Assembly (NCBI GenBank): GCA_016125225.1
Contig: WGME01000018.1
Span: 124,001-188,000, forward strand
DNA from: a bacterium
GTDB taxonomy: Bacteria; Planctomycetota; Planctomycetia; Planctomycetales; Planctomycetaceae
DNA: 64,000 bases
Reading direction: 5' to 3'
Made by a program: the position numbers and the translations under genes. Below are positions 33,968 through 42,318 of the stretch, one piece after another (the first letter of the stretch is position 1; every line of letters starts with the position of its first letter). The notes beneath the pieces were generated by a model. The model was given only the letters and a program-made list of their open reading frames with translations, did no database searches and was not told the origin of the DNA.

Positions 33968-35497
33968 CTATCCCTGGGCTTCGGCCACCATGCGGGTCAG
34001 TTCCGGTAACGGCACAATGCCCGTGCGGTACAGCGTGTTGTAGGCACAAAACGGAATCACATGCCCGCTCGGCAGAACATGATGCACGCAGCACTTCATC
34101 ACTCGCCGGACATCGAAATTGTAGGCATCGAGAAACGACGTGATGGTGATGCGGAACACATCTTCCGGATCGAGGTTCTCCATCAGGGCCCGCGCAAAGA
34201 ATTCATTGGCTGCGGCACCAAAATCAGAGGAAGAATCGGAAACTGCTGAGGCTGATGTCGTGGGCAACACGTTCAACAAAGACGACAGGGCATTCCCTGC
34301 GTCTTTCATTTTTCCGACGTCATCCTTTTCTGCTCCCCCGCAATCGCCTCCGGCACAACAGCCCAACCGACCGAGGTACCGTTCAATGAGTTGCCGGGCC
34401 CGCGGTCGCGTGAAGGTGATGCCATTGGCCAGCAGGTCCATGTTGTCGTGCACATTGATGAACCGCAGCAACGGGACCACGGCCCCACCACCACGGTAGG
34501 CATACGTCAGTTGATGACAGTTGGGATGGGCACACGGCAACGGCAGGAAGTCGTCCTTCTGAAAGATACCATCGGTCTGCTCGACCACGCCGCGAATGAC
34601 ATCGGGGAATGTAATCCGCTGTTCGAGTTCTTCGGGAAGATAATGCCGCCCGGAGTAGGTCGCCGGTTGAAAGCTGACACCGGTGATCCATTTCCGCTCG
34701 AGTGCAAACTTGACGATGTCGCCGATCTCATCGCCATTCACCCCCGCCTGCAACGTGGTGACCAGAATGGTACGGATGCCGGCCTTGCCCAGCTTTTCGA
34801 CGGCATTCAATTTTAACTTCGCCAGCGGCTCGCCCCGCAGTGCCTGATAAGTGCTGTCGCGCAGGCCATCGAATTGCAGGTAAACTTCAATCCGCTTGCG
34901 ATGGGCAGCGAGTTTATCGATGAACCCCGGATCGTGCGCGATGCGGACGCCGTTGGTGTTCAGCATTACGATGTCGATTGGTTGTGACACCGCATAATCG
35001 AGCACCCGCTCGAACTCAGGGTGAATGGTCGGTTCACCGCCCGAAAGTTGCAGGACCTCAGGGCGGCCTTCGACTTCGATGAGTCGTTGAATCGCCCGGG
35101 TGATCTCTTCAAACGACTGATGTTTGCCGCCGGGACCACTGGACGAATAACACATCGGACACTTCAAGTTGCAAGATTCGGTCAACTCGACCAGCCCGAT
35201 GCAGGTGTGCTGTTCGTGCTCGGTGCACAGACCACAATCGAGCGGGCAGCCCTTATCGGGATCGACGCCAACTTGCCGCGGAACCTTACCCGGCACGCTG
35301 AATTCCAGCCGGTCATACTCGGCCGCATCGCTGCAGACAAAATCTTCCCGCACGCCATGCGTGGGACAGGTTTTCCGAAAGTAGACGCGTTGATCACGCA
35401 CGAGAATCTTCGCCGGGACCACGGTCATGCAGTCGGGACAGAGGGACTGCGTGATCCCTAGAAACGAATAATCTCGCAAAGGCAAAGGGGCACTCAT
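33968..35497 (-). CDS. Radical SAM enzyme related to the MJ0619/tetraether synthase group
   Basis: A 509-residue radical SAM protein. The cluster-binding CxxxCxxC is C109, C113, C116 (ESCNLKCPMCY), with SGGEPTIHPEF as the SAM loop. Extra conserved cysteines match the MJ0619-like group: CPDC at 20-23, TCPTHG at 43-48, CPLDCGLCTEH at 84-94, CAHPNCHQLTYAY near 315-330 and KCCVHHVLPSG then PFCAYN near 464-485. In archaeal Tes these bind additional Fe-S clusters and a rubredoxin-like iron and the enzyme couples lipid tails. A Cys/Gly insertion (CCAGGDCGG near 376) is distinctive here. Lipid substrate is inferred only from family. ATGA overlap with the TPR gene. Confidence 0.85.
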   Translation of the reverse strand: MSAPLPLRDYSFLGITQSLCPDCMTVVPAKILVRDQRVYFRKTCPTHGVREDFVCSDAAEYDRLEFSVPGKVPRQVGVDPDKGCPLDCGLCTEHEQHTCIGLVELTESCNLKCPMCYSSSGPGGKHQSFEEITRAIQRLIEVEGRPEVLQLSGGEPTIHPEFERVLDYAVSQPIDIVMLNTNGVRIAHDPGFIDKLAAHRKRIEVYLQFDGLRDSTYQALRGEPLAKLKLNAVEKLGKAGIRTILVTTLQAGVNGDEIGDIVKFALERKWITGVSFQPATYSGRHYLPEELEQRITFPDVIRGVVEQTDGIFQKDDFLPLPCAHPNCHQLTYAYRGGGAVVPLLRFINVHDNMDLLANGITFTRPRARQLIERYLGRLGCCAGGDCGGAEKDDVGKMKDAGNALSSLLNVLPTTSASAVSDSSSDFGAAANEFFARALMENLDPEDVFRITITSFLDAYNFDVRRVMKCCVHHVLPSGHVIPFCAYNTLYRTGIVPLPELTRMVAEAQG

Positions 35498-36351
35498 GGT
35501 TTTCCGTTCAACATCCAGCGAATACGGTCAATTTCGTCCTGCCGAATCTGGCGTTCCTGCCGTGAAATCCATTTCATACGGGCCAGCGTTTCCACGGCCT
35601 GATCGTGGAGCTTGCGGGCATCTTCCTTGCGATTCAATTCGACCAGCAGCTCGGCATAGTTGCACAAAAAAACGGGGTCATCACTGAGCGCGGGACCGGC
35701 CTGACGGAAAGAGGCTTCCGCTTCGTCCAAACGCCCGAGTCGCAGCAGATACAAACCCTGATTGCTGTAAAGATGCGTCTGTTGGGACGATAACGCGAGC
35801 TGCTCGCTGACCAGTTCGAAGGCGCGTGACCAATCCTTTTTCATGGCATAGAGCACCGACAATTCATTGAGTGCCCCTGAATTCGGGCCCTGCTTCTGCA
35901 GACGCTCTTCGCACAGCCGAATCGCGTGATCAATATCTCCCGCATTCGCAAGATCCAGGATTTCACGGGTCCGGTTCATACCTCTCCGAACATAAAACAG
36001 GCATCCGACAAAGAGGAGGAACATCATTCCCGCGATGAAAAAAGGGGACGACATCACCTGCGGATCGAGACCAAACTGTTCGACTAAGTCGTGTCCCCAG
36101 AATTGAATCGCGATGGCCCCGGCGAACACGAGCACAAGGACCACCCAGAAGAGGGGCGTCAGCTTTTGTGGTTCCGCTTGAGGGGGCGCTGGCGACTGCG
36201 GAGCCACCAGACCTTCACCACGTCCCTCGGCAAAGGTCCGATGTTCAGCTGCATACCGCTTTGTCCAGCGCCAAGCCCACAGCCATAGCACCAGCATGAC
36301 ACTGGATGTGGCCAGAGCAAACCACTGCAAGGGATCGATGGCAAACAGCAT
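35494..36351 (-). CDS. Membrane protein with cytoplasmic TPR repeats
   Basis: A 285-residue protein. Membrane segments lie at about residues 8-27, 68-88 and 104-122, separated by a Pro-rich charged loop. The C-terminal half (about 128-260) has three or four TPR-like helix pairs (ALNELSVLYAMKKDWSRA, LYSNQGLYLLRLGRLDEA, VFLCNYAELLVELNRKEDA). It is likely a scaffold. Its stop overlaps the radical SAM start (ATGA), so the pair is translationally coupled and may work together. Confidence 0.78.
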   Translation of the reverse strand: MLFAIDPLQWFALATSSVMLVLWLWAWRWTKRYAAEHRTFAEGRGEGLVAPQSPAPPQAEPQKLTPLFWVVLVLVFAGAIAIQFWGHDLVEQFGLDPQVMSSPFFIAGMMFLLFVGCLFYVRRGMNRTREILDLANAGDIDHAIRLCEERLQKQGPNSGALNELSVLYAMKKDWSRAFELVSEQLALSSQQTHLYSNQGLYLLRLGRLDEAEASFRQAGPALSDDPVFLCNYAELLVELNRKEDARKLHDQAVETLARMKWISRQERQIRQDEIDRIRWMLNGKP

Positions 36352-36372
36352 GCTGGCCCCACTGCACGAAAA

Positions 36373-37248
36373 TCAAACGTCACACCAGGTGATCGCTTCC
36401 TTTAAACCGGCAACGCAGTCGCGGGTCGGAATGAACTCGTGCCCCACGTAACCCGTGTAACCAACATCCAACAACGCCTGCATGATCGGTGGGTAATGGA
36501 TTTCCTGGGTGTTGTCGAGTTCCCCTCGTCCCGGATTGCCCGCCGTATGGATGTGGCCGATGTAATCTTTATGCTGATGAATGCGGCGGATGACATCGCC
36601 ATCCATGATCTGCACATGATAGATGTCGAACAGCAGCTTCACGTTGGGTGAACCAACCGCCTTGAGAATATCGATGCAGTAATCCGTATGGTCGCCCTGA
36701 TAACCGGGGTGGCCTTTCATGGGGTGATCGCTGGCCCGAGTATTGAGCATCTCCAGGCAAAGGGTGACCTTTTTCTCTTCCGCAAGCGGAGCCAGCTTCT
36801 TGAGGGCCGTGACGCAGTTCTTCGCACCAATATCGTCTGGGATATCTTCCCGCATGCCGTTGAAGGTGATGACACTGGGACAGCCAAACGCGGCGGCCTG
36901 TTCGATGCGTTCGCGGAGTTTCGCATCACATTCCGGCCAGTATTTGGGATTGTTCAAGCCTTTCACGAAGCCATGACTACCGGCGATCGCACACTTCAGG
37001 TCGTACTTCTTCAAAGTCGGCCAGAGTTCCGGATCGCAAAGTTCGAGACTCTTGCAGCCGAGTTCCTTGGCCGTCTTGCAGTAGTCGTCGAAGCTGGCGA
37101 AGTGATCCTTATAACACCAGTACACCAGTGAATGGTTGATGTTCCCTTTAAGCGGTGCCGGAGCCGCAGAAACCGAGCTGGCACAGAGTGATCCGACAGT
37201 GGCGACAGTTGCAGAGACCAGCAGATCACGGCGGTCGAGACGGGTCAT
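36373..37248 (-). CDS. Tat-exported hydroxypyruvate isomerase-like TIM barrel
   Basis: A 291-residue protein of the hydroxypyruvate isomerase/sugar isomerase family. A twin-arginine signal (RLDRRDLLVSATVATVGSL) shows export. The family features are TLCLEMLN (Glu), LLFDIYHVQ (Asp/His), IGHIHTAGNPGRGELD and GYVGHEFIP (Glu) as metal and substrate residues. ATG 37248 has AAGGA nine bases upstream. It is 21 bases upstream of the TPR gene, so it could be the first gene of the long minus-strand operon, though its function seems unrelated. Confidence 0.85.
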   Translation of the reverse strand: MTRLDRRDLLVSATVATVGSLCASSVSAAPAPLKGNINHSLVYWCYKDHFASFDDYCKTAKELGCKSLELCDPELWPTLKKYDLKCAIAGSHGFVKGLNNPKYWPECDAKLRERIEQAAAFGCPSVITFNGMREDIPDDIGAKNCVTALKKLAPLAEEKKVTLCLEMLNTRASDHPMKGHPGYQGDHTDYCIDILKAVGSPNVKLLFDIYHVQIMDGDVIRRIHQHKDYIGHIHTAGNPGRGELDNTQEIHYPPIMQALLDVGYTGYVGHEFIPTRDCVAGLKEAITWCDV

Positions 37249-37474
37249 GGTCGAGGTTCCTTGAGATAGTAAGTCCTTGCCTGACACGATAGTTCGTCGA
37301 CTTCCCTCATTCAATGGCGACGTGAAGTGCGGCATATCACGCAGATTGTTCAGCAGTTGGCAAATTTCATGAGAAACTCTCCGGTTCAGGCCACTTCGAT
37401 TGCGAACGCAGACTACGTTTCGCATGCTGGCCGATGCCTGTCACCCTTTCCTTTCCCATCTGGAGCCGAGCACC

Positions 37475-37966
37475 ATGCAAACTGTGAGCCCTCGCACTGT
37501 TTCCCGTAAGCCACGCCGTGGCATGATTGGCATCTCCGAACTGGTGATCATCATTACATTGGCAGCGTCGCTGATTGGCTTGCTGTTACCCGCTGTTCAG
37601 AAGGTTCGTGAAGCCGCAGCCCGCATGACGGCGGTCCGTCAACTGCGACCACTGGGTGCCGAAATCCTCGCGTTTTCTGGCCAGGTGACACTTCTGCAAG
37701 CAGAATCGCTGACGGACCTGCAACAGATTCTGCGGGCTCGCGATGTGGGTGCTGTGGATCTCGAAGCACTCTTGGCCGAATACGATGATGCGATTCTGGA
37801 ACATGCCCGGCTGCTGCAGGAAGTGATTGACGCCACGGCTGAAACGCAGGACCCGCGATCAATTGGCCTGCTAAACGATGCCCAGGCGGCACTCGAAGAA
37901 TTGGAACCGGTCCTGCTCGATATTCAGGCCGACTTGTCGGAACTGGTACCGCCACCGCCGCAATAG
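37475..37966 (+). CDS. Small prepilin-like protein
   Basis: A 163-residue protein. The N-terminus RKPRRGMIGISELVIIITLA then SLIGLLLPAVQKVREAAARM resembles a type IV pilin/DUF1559 leader (Gly before a hydrophobic helix with Glu near +5). The remainder is an Ala/Leu/Glu-rich helical region rather than the DUF1559 body. So it may be a minor pseudopilin-like protein or a shortened DUF1559 relative. ATG 37475 has GGAG nine bases upstream. Confidence 0.65.
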   Translation: MQTVSPRTVSRKPRRGMIGISELVIIITLAASLIGLLLPAVQKVREAAARMTAVRQLRPLGAEILAFSGQVTLLQAESLTDLQQILRARDVGAVDLEALLAEYDDAILEHARLLQEVIDATAETQDPRSIGLLNDAQAALEELEPVLLDIQADLSELVPPPPQ

Positions 37967-37999
37967 TCGGTTTCCGTGCCACGATTCTGAATGCACAAC

Positions 38000-38039
38000 C
38001 AGGCCGGTCGAGGGCAACTTCGATCGGCCTGTAACATTT
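38000..38039 (+). terminator. Possible terminator after the prepilin-like gene
   Basis: A 14-base stem with two G-U-type mismatches (CAGGCCGGTCGAGG against CTTCGATCGGCCTG, loop GCAA) but only a weak T stretch after it. Confidence 0.4.
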
Positions 38040-38113
38040 GAGGGAGACCGTCGGGAAGTTTATGATCGGCGACTCTTGTTCGACATCGTCACCGATTTGG
38101 TCAAACGCACTCC

Positions 38114-38776
38114 ATGACTGCAACTGCCACGCTGATCTCGCAGACCGAACAATTTTTGCAAACACGTCTGCAGGGCGATTCGTCCGGTCACGACTGGTGG
38201 CATATCGATCGCGTGCGAAAATCGGCGATCGCTTTGGCTCATGCCGAGGGGGCCAATGCCGATGTGTGCGAGTTGGCCGCATTGCTCCATGATGTCGCCG
38301 ACTGGAAGTTTCATGACGGCGATGAAACCGCCGGTCCGCGCGTGGCACGTGACTGGCTTGAGTCACAAGTGGTCAATGAGCAGATCATTCAACAGGTGAC
38401 GCAGATCGTTGCCGAGGTCTCTTTCAAGGGGGCCGGAGTCCGCACCGAGATGAGCACATTGGAAGGGCGCTGCGTACAGGATGCCGACCGGCTCGATGCG
38501 ATCGGAGCCGTGGGAATTGCCCGAGCTTTTGCCTTCGGCGGTGCCTTCGGCCGAGCGATGTATGATCCGCACCATCCGCCGGAGTTGCACGCCGATTTCA
38601 CGGCCTACAAAACCAAGTCCGGTCCCACGATCAATCATTTCTATGAGAAGCTGCTGCTGCTGAAAGACCGCATGCAGACCCAAACAGGACGCACATGGGC
38701 CGCAGAGCGCCACCAGTTCATGGAGCAGTTTCTCGAACAGTTCTACCGCGAATGGAATGCGAACCCGGCATCATAA
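38114..38776 (+). CDS. HD-domain phosphohydrolase
   Basis: A 220-residue cytoplasmic metal-dependent phosphohydrolase. The HD metal site is formed by HDWWHIDRVRKSA, CELAALLHDVADWKF and, farther on, VQDADRLDAIGAVGIARAF, matching the uncharacterised YedJ-like HD group. Nucleotide substrates are typical for the family but not established. Its ATG is 147 bases after the prepilin-like gene, with a poor ribosome site. It ends one base before the convergent permease gene. Confidence 0.88.
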   Translation: MTATATLISQTEQFLQTRLQGDSSGHDWWHIDRVRKSAIALAHAEGANADVCELAALLHDVADWKFHDGDETAGPRVARDWLESQVVNEQIIQQVTQIVAEVSFKGAGVRTEMSTLEGRCVQDADRLDAIGAVGIARAFAFGGAFGRAMYDPHHPPELHADFTAYKTKSGPTINHFYEKLLLLKDRMQTQTGRTWAAERHQFMEQFLEQFYREWNANPAS

Positions 38777-38777
38777 T

Positions 38778-40265
38778 TCACGACTGAGGCTGCGACTTCG
38801 ATTCCCGCTGATCGGCCGACTCATACAGAAGGCACAGGCCATATACCGGAATGCCGAGCAGAATCGGCACGCTGGCGAAGGGCAGCAGCTTCCAGGCATA
38901 GGTCGTGGAACTGTAGAGCATCCAGCCGCAGACTGCCGCAAAGATCACCGAAATCACCGGCGAGAACCGCACGCGGAACGGCCGGGGACGATCGCGATCG
39001 GTGAATCGCAGGATCAAAAATCCCACGGCGTTCAGCAGAAAAAAGAGCCAGAACGCTGGTGAGGAACCGGCCACCAGGGTATTGAAGCCCCCGCCAAAAT
39101 ACTGCCAGTCGATCGTTTCCAGCCCGAAGGATTGCAGGATCTGGTTCCAGAGCGTCTGCCCGGATGTGGTCCCTACACTCACCAGCATCAGAACCGTGAT
39201 GAGGCATTGGGCGACCAGCGAAACCGTGGGAGACTCTCGCCGACTGAAGCCGCCGAGTGCATGAAATAACCGGTAGTCTTGCCCCAACATAGCATGCACG
39301 CGTGACGTCGAAAAAATGAGACCATTCAGCCCCCCCAGGGCACTCGCCATCACCAATAGGCTCATCACACGTTCGCCATAGGGGCCGAGCCATAACCCCA
39401 ACACGTCGGCGGCCGGTCTTTCGGACTGCACCAAACCATCGACACCCAACCCGCGTAAGTAAGCCAGGTTGATCAGCAGGTAAATCACAGTGATGAGCGA
39501 CAGTCCGCCGAGCAAAGCCCGCGGGACGTTCTTGGACACATTCTGCACTTCCGCCGCAACAAAGCCGGCATCGCTCCAACCACCATAGGCATACATCACC
39601 AGAATGAAGGCGAATGACCAACTGGGCGAACTGTTACTGGCGGCAATGGGTTGCCAGGGATCAGATGTGCCCAAAGCGAGCCCGGCGATCACCAAGGCTG
39701 TCAAGCCGACCAGCTTGAACACGGTCAATGTGTTCTGCACACGAGCCCCGGCTCGCAATCCGATCAGATTGAAACCCGTCAAGACAACGACGGCACCACC
39801 GGCCAACCAAGGCAGCGAACCCTCCGAGCCTTTCCAGAGTCCACGGGCATAGTCGGCAAACACAAAGGCCAACGCACCAATGCTCGCCGTTTGCACAATG
39901 ACCAGCTGACTCCAGGCGAAGAGAAAGCCCAGCCAGTTCCCATAGGCCCGCGAGAGATAAACGTACTCGCCACCACAACGAGGATAGGTCGTCGCCAACT
40001 CGGCATACAGCAACGCACCGATAAACGACAACACCCCGCCGAGCAGCCAGATCCCCAACCCGGCGAGAGGACTGGAGGTGTTGCCGAAGACCACTGGCGA
40101 AACACGGTAGATCGAACTCCCCACCACAATGCCGACAATCAGGCTGACGGCATCCCATAAACTCAATCGAGCCGCTGGTGATACGGGCTGGCCATCGTCG
40201 ATTGGGCCGAAAGCAGGGGCATCATTTGGCGGTAGAGCCAGTGGTGGGTTGCTCGGGTTGACCAC
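38778..40265 (-). CDS. APC-superfamily amino acid permease
   Basis: A 495-residue transporter with about 12 membrane segments. SLIVGIVVGSSIYRVSP is the first helix with the Gly-rich substrate turn of amino acid/polyamine/organocation permeases, and YGGWSDAGFVAAEVQN is the conserved helix-6 region. Substrate not predictable. The start is GTG 40265, overlapping the upstream protease gene by 44 bases, which is long for a coupled pair, so a later start is possible. Confidence 0.87.
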   Translation of the reverse strand: MVNPSNPPLALPPNDAPAFGPIDDGQPVSPAARLSLWDAVSLIVGIVVGSSIYRVSPVVFGNTSSPLAGLGIWLLGGVLSFIGALLYAELATTYPRCGGEYVYLSRAYGNWLGFLFAWSQLVIVQTASIGALAFVFADYARGLWKGSEGSLPWLAGGAVVVLTGFNLIGLRAGARVQNTLTVFKLVGLTALVIAGLALGTSDPWQPIAASNSSPSWSFAFILVMYAYGGWSDAGFVAAEVQNVSKNVPRALLGGLSLITVIYLLINLAYLRGLGVDGLVQSERPAADVLGLWLGPYGERVMSLLVMASALGGLNGLIFSTSRVHAMLGQDYRLFHALGGFSRRESPTVSLVAQCLITVLMLVSVGTTSGQTLWNQILQSFGLETIDWQYFGGGFNTLVAGSSPAFWLFFLLNAVGFLILRFTDRDRPRPFRVRFSPVISVIFAAVCGWMLYSSTTYAWKLLPFASVPILLGIPVYGLCLLYESADQRESKSQPQS

Positions 40266-42015
40266 TCGATTTGTTTTCCGCCTCTGCAGCGGCCTTCACG
40301 TCTCGTTGGGCTTTACTGATCGCACTGCGGAACGACTGGAAGAATTTCCCCAGGTTCGTATCCGCCGAGCGAGGCACCTGCCCTGCAAGTGCCGCTTCGA
40401 GTGCAATTGTGCCGACGACTTCTTCCCCTTTCCAGACACGGACGGCCTGTTTGGCCCGCTTGGCGAAGGGATCGACACAAATCAGTTCGGCTTTGATCAC
40501 CAATTCCTGTGTACCAACCGTGCCTTTGCGGGTCGGCTTCAGTTCCAGATGGACAATCATCACTGCGGCATCAGGGGCTGGCTGACCGAAAGAGAGCAGA
40601 ACGCCAGACTTCTCGATCGCCGATTGCGAACGGAGAATCACCCGCTCCCAGATCGCCCCAGTGGGATCGAAACTCGATCGCCGCATGGCATTGATTAGAA
40701 AGATCTCCTTGAGATCGGCAAACAGTTTCGCCCCCGCCGGGGTGCCCACTTCGTCAATGACCGCATCGCCGGAGAGGGGGCCGTCAGTTTTTTGAGCAGG
40801 AATGGCTCCCTCTTTAAGCGCTAAGATTTGCGAGGGTGCCGCGGCGATGGCAGCACGAATATCCACACAAGAAATTGCAAAATTCAGATTCTGTCCCGAA
40901 CGCCGTCCCATCGTGTTCATTCCAATGACGGCCCCAAACATGTTCACCAGAGGTCCGCCACTGTTTCCTGGTGAAACAGGCGCCGTAGTCTGGACCCAAT
41001 CTCCCTGTACCTGAGCGTTCAGATTTTCGAGCATGTCGTCGGGCTTACGCAAAGCCGACACAATTCCATCGGATGCCGTGAAAGAGAGTCCTAACGGTGC
41101 CCCAAAGGCAGCAACTGAAATCCCTTTTTGCGGGAGAACCTCAGCCACGGGCAGAGGTTTCAATTTATCCGGAGGCAGATCGATTGTGATGATCGCAATG
41201 TCTTTCTCTGACAGCAGGTATCGATACCCCGTGACCTGTGCGGTTGTGCCATCAGCAAATTCCACTTGAGCGCGCGTGGCTCCTTCCATCACGTGATAAT
41301 TTGTGACGACAGTTCCCTGCAGGTCGACCACAAATCCGCTACCTTGGCCAGCTCCATCCGGCGCGACGGTATTAATTCGCACAACGGATGGCTCAACCAG
41401 GGTAATCAAATCGGGAAGCTCCAGTTTCGTCGATGACCCGCTTGTGGAAGGTAAATCGGGCCTAATCTTCGTCTCGGTGGCTGATGCATCCGTGCTCAAC
41501 TCGACCTTGGCGACGACTGTTGTGGCTGGAGTTGCCGGGGTCGACTCGGTCGCGTTCACCGAGTTCGAAAGCATCTCAGGTTTTGCCACAACCGCTGATT
41601 CCCCTGCCATCGGGGTTTGCGTTGGAATTGAAGCAGTGACTGCGACTGTGCTCGACGATGCGGTGGTTTCCACTGGAATTTCATTCGCGACAGGAGTCGC
41701 TGTCGCCCCGGGCTGACCACCGCCGGACATCATCACGAGGACGGCAATGATGCCGACCACGCCAACTCCGCCTCCGATCCCTACGCCAAACCATAGGCCT
41801 TGCGAATTCTGCGAACGGGACTGACGGCTTTTCCGTGGTGACGAACCAGAACGGGTCGATCCACTTCGCGAAATTGTACTGGAAGAAAGCGAAGCGGCAT
41901 CTTCGGGAACGAGCACCTTGGCTCCGCAAACTTTACACGCGACTTTCATACCGGCTCGTTCGGGCTTGACCGAAAACGAGGCGCCGCATTCCGAACATTC
42001 GACGGATAACCTCAC
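40222..42015 (-). CDS. Zinc-ribbon, membrane-anchored trypsin-like serine protease
   Basis: A 597-residue protein. Residues 1-40 are a zinc ribbon (VECSECGASFSV, then KVACKVCGAKVLVP), then a Ser/Arg-rich linker and one membrane helix (about 75-95), a long Thr/Ser/Ala linker, and an HtrA-like protease domain (about 205-400) with TNYHVMEGA (His), KDIAIITI (Asp) and SPGNSGGPL (Ser). There is no PDZ domain; about 190 C-terminal residues form an unrecognised domain. The ribbon would be cytoplasmic and the protease outside, suggesting signalling across the membrane. Confidence 0.85.
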   Translation of the reverse strand: MRLSVECSECGASFSVKPERAGMKVACKVCGAKVLVPEDAASLSSSTISRSGSTRSGSSPRKSRQSRSQNSQGLWFGVGIGGGVGVVGIIAVLVMMSGGGQPGATATPVANEIPVETTASSSTVAVTASIPTQTPMAGESAVVAKPEMLSNSVNATESTPATPATTVVAKVELSTDASATETKIRPDLPSTSGSSTKLELPDLITLVEPSVVRINTVAPDGAGQGSGFVVDLQGTVVTNYHVMEGATRAQVEFADGTTAQVTGYRYLLSEKDIAIITIDLPPDKLKPLPVAEVLPQKGISVAAFGAPLGLSFTASDGIVSALRKPDDMLENLNAQVQGDWVQTTAPVSPGNSGGPLVNMFGAVIGMNTMGRRSGQNLNFAISCVDIRAAIAAAPSQILALKEGAIPAQKTDGPLSGDAVIDEVGTPAGAKLFADLKEIFLINAMRRSSFDPTGAIWERVILRSQSAIEKSGVLLSFGQPAPDAAVMIVHLELKPTRKGTVGTQELVIKAELICVDPFAKRAKQAVRVWKGEEVVGTIALEAALAGQVPRSADTNLGKFFQSFRSAISKAQRDVKAAAEAENKSSGQPEQPTTGSTAK

Positions 42016-42318
42016 GAATAGACTCCCAACGCAAGAACAGGAGGAGGCAGCCGAAATCTTTGAGGACGTTCGTGCGAGCGAAATATCATTCTGAGAATTC
42101 GTACACTGACATGCAAGTGCGATCGGCCAGAGTCCATAATCGCTGGGAACTTTGCCGGTTCCAGAAGCGTCCTAAGCGTGGCTTGGCGGTTCCGCCGGTT
42201 TTCATGATTCACGAAGAATTTCCGTCTGCACAATTTGTTATACTCTTGGACAGTCACGGATGAACTGTACGCGATCGGTTCCATCATCAATGCCGCGCGG
42301 CCAATGGAAGGTAATGGT
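42016..42318. other. Divergent promoter region of protease and alpha-2-macroglobulin genes
   Basis: 303 bases. TATACT at 42239-42244 is a fair -10 box for the plus-strand gene, although the -35 is unclear. The frame from 42235 would put extra residues before the signal peptide and is not used. Confidence 0.45.
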
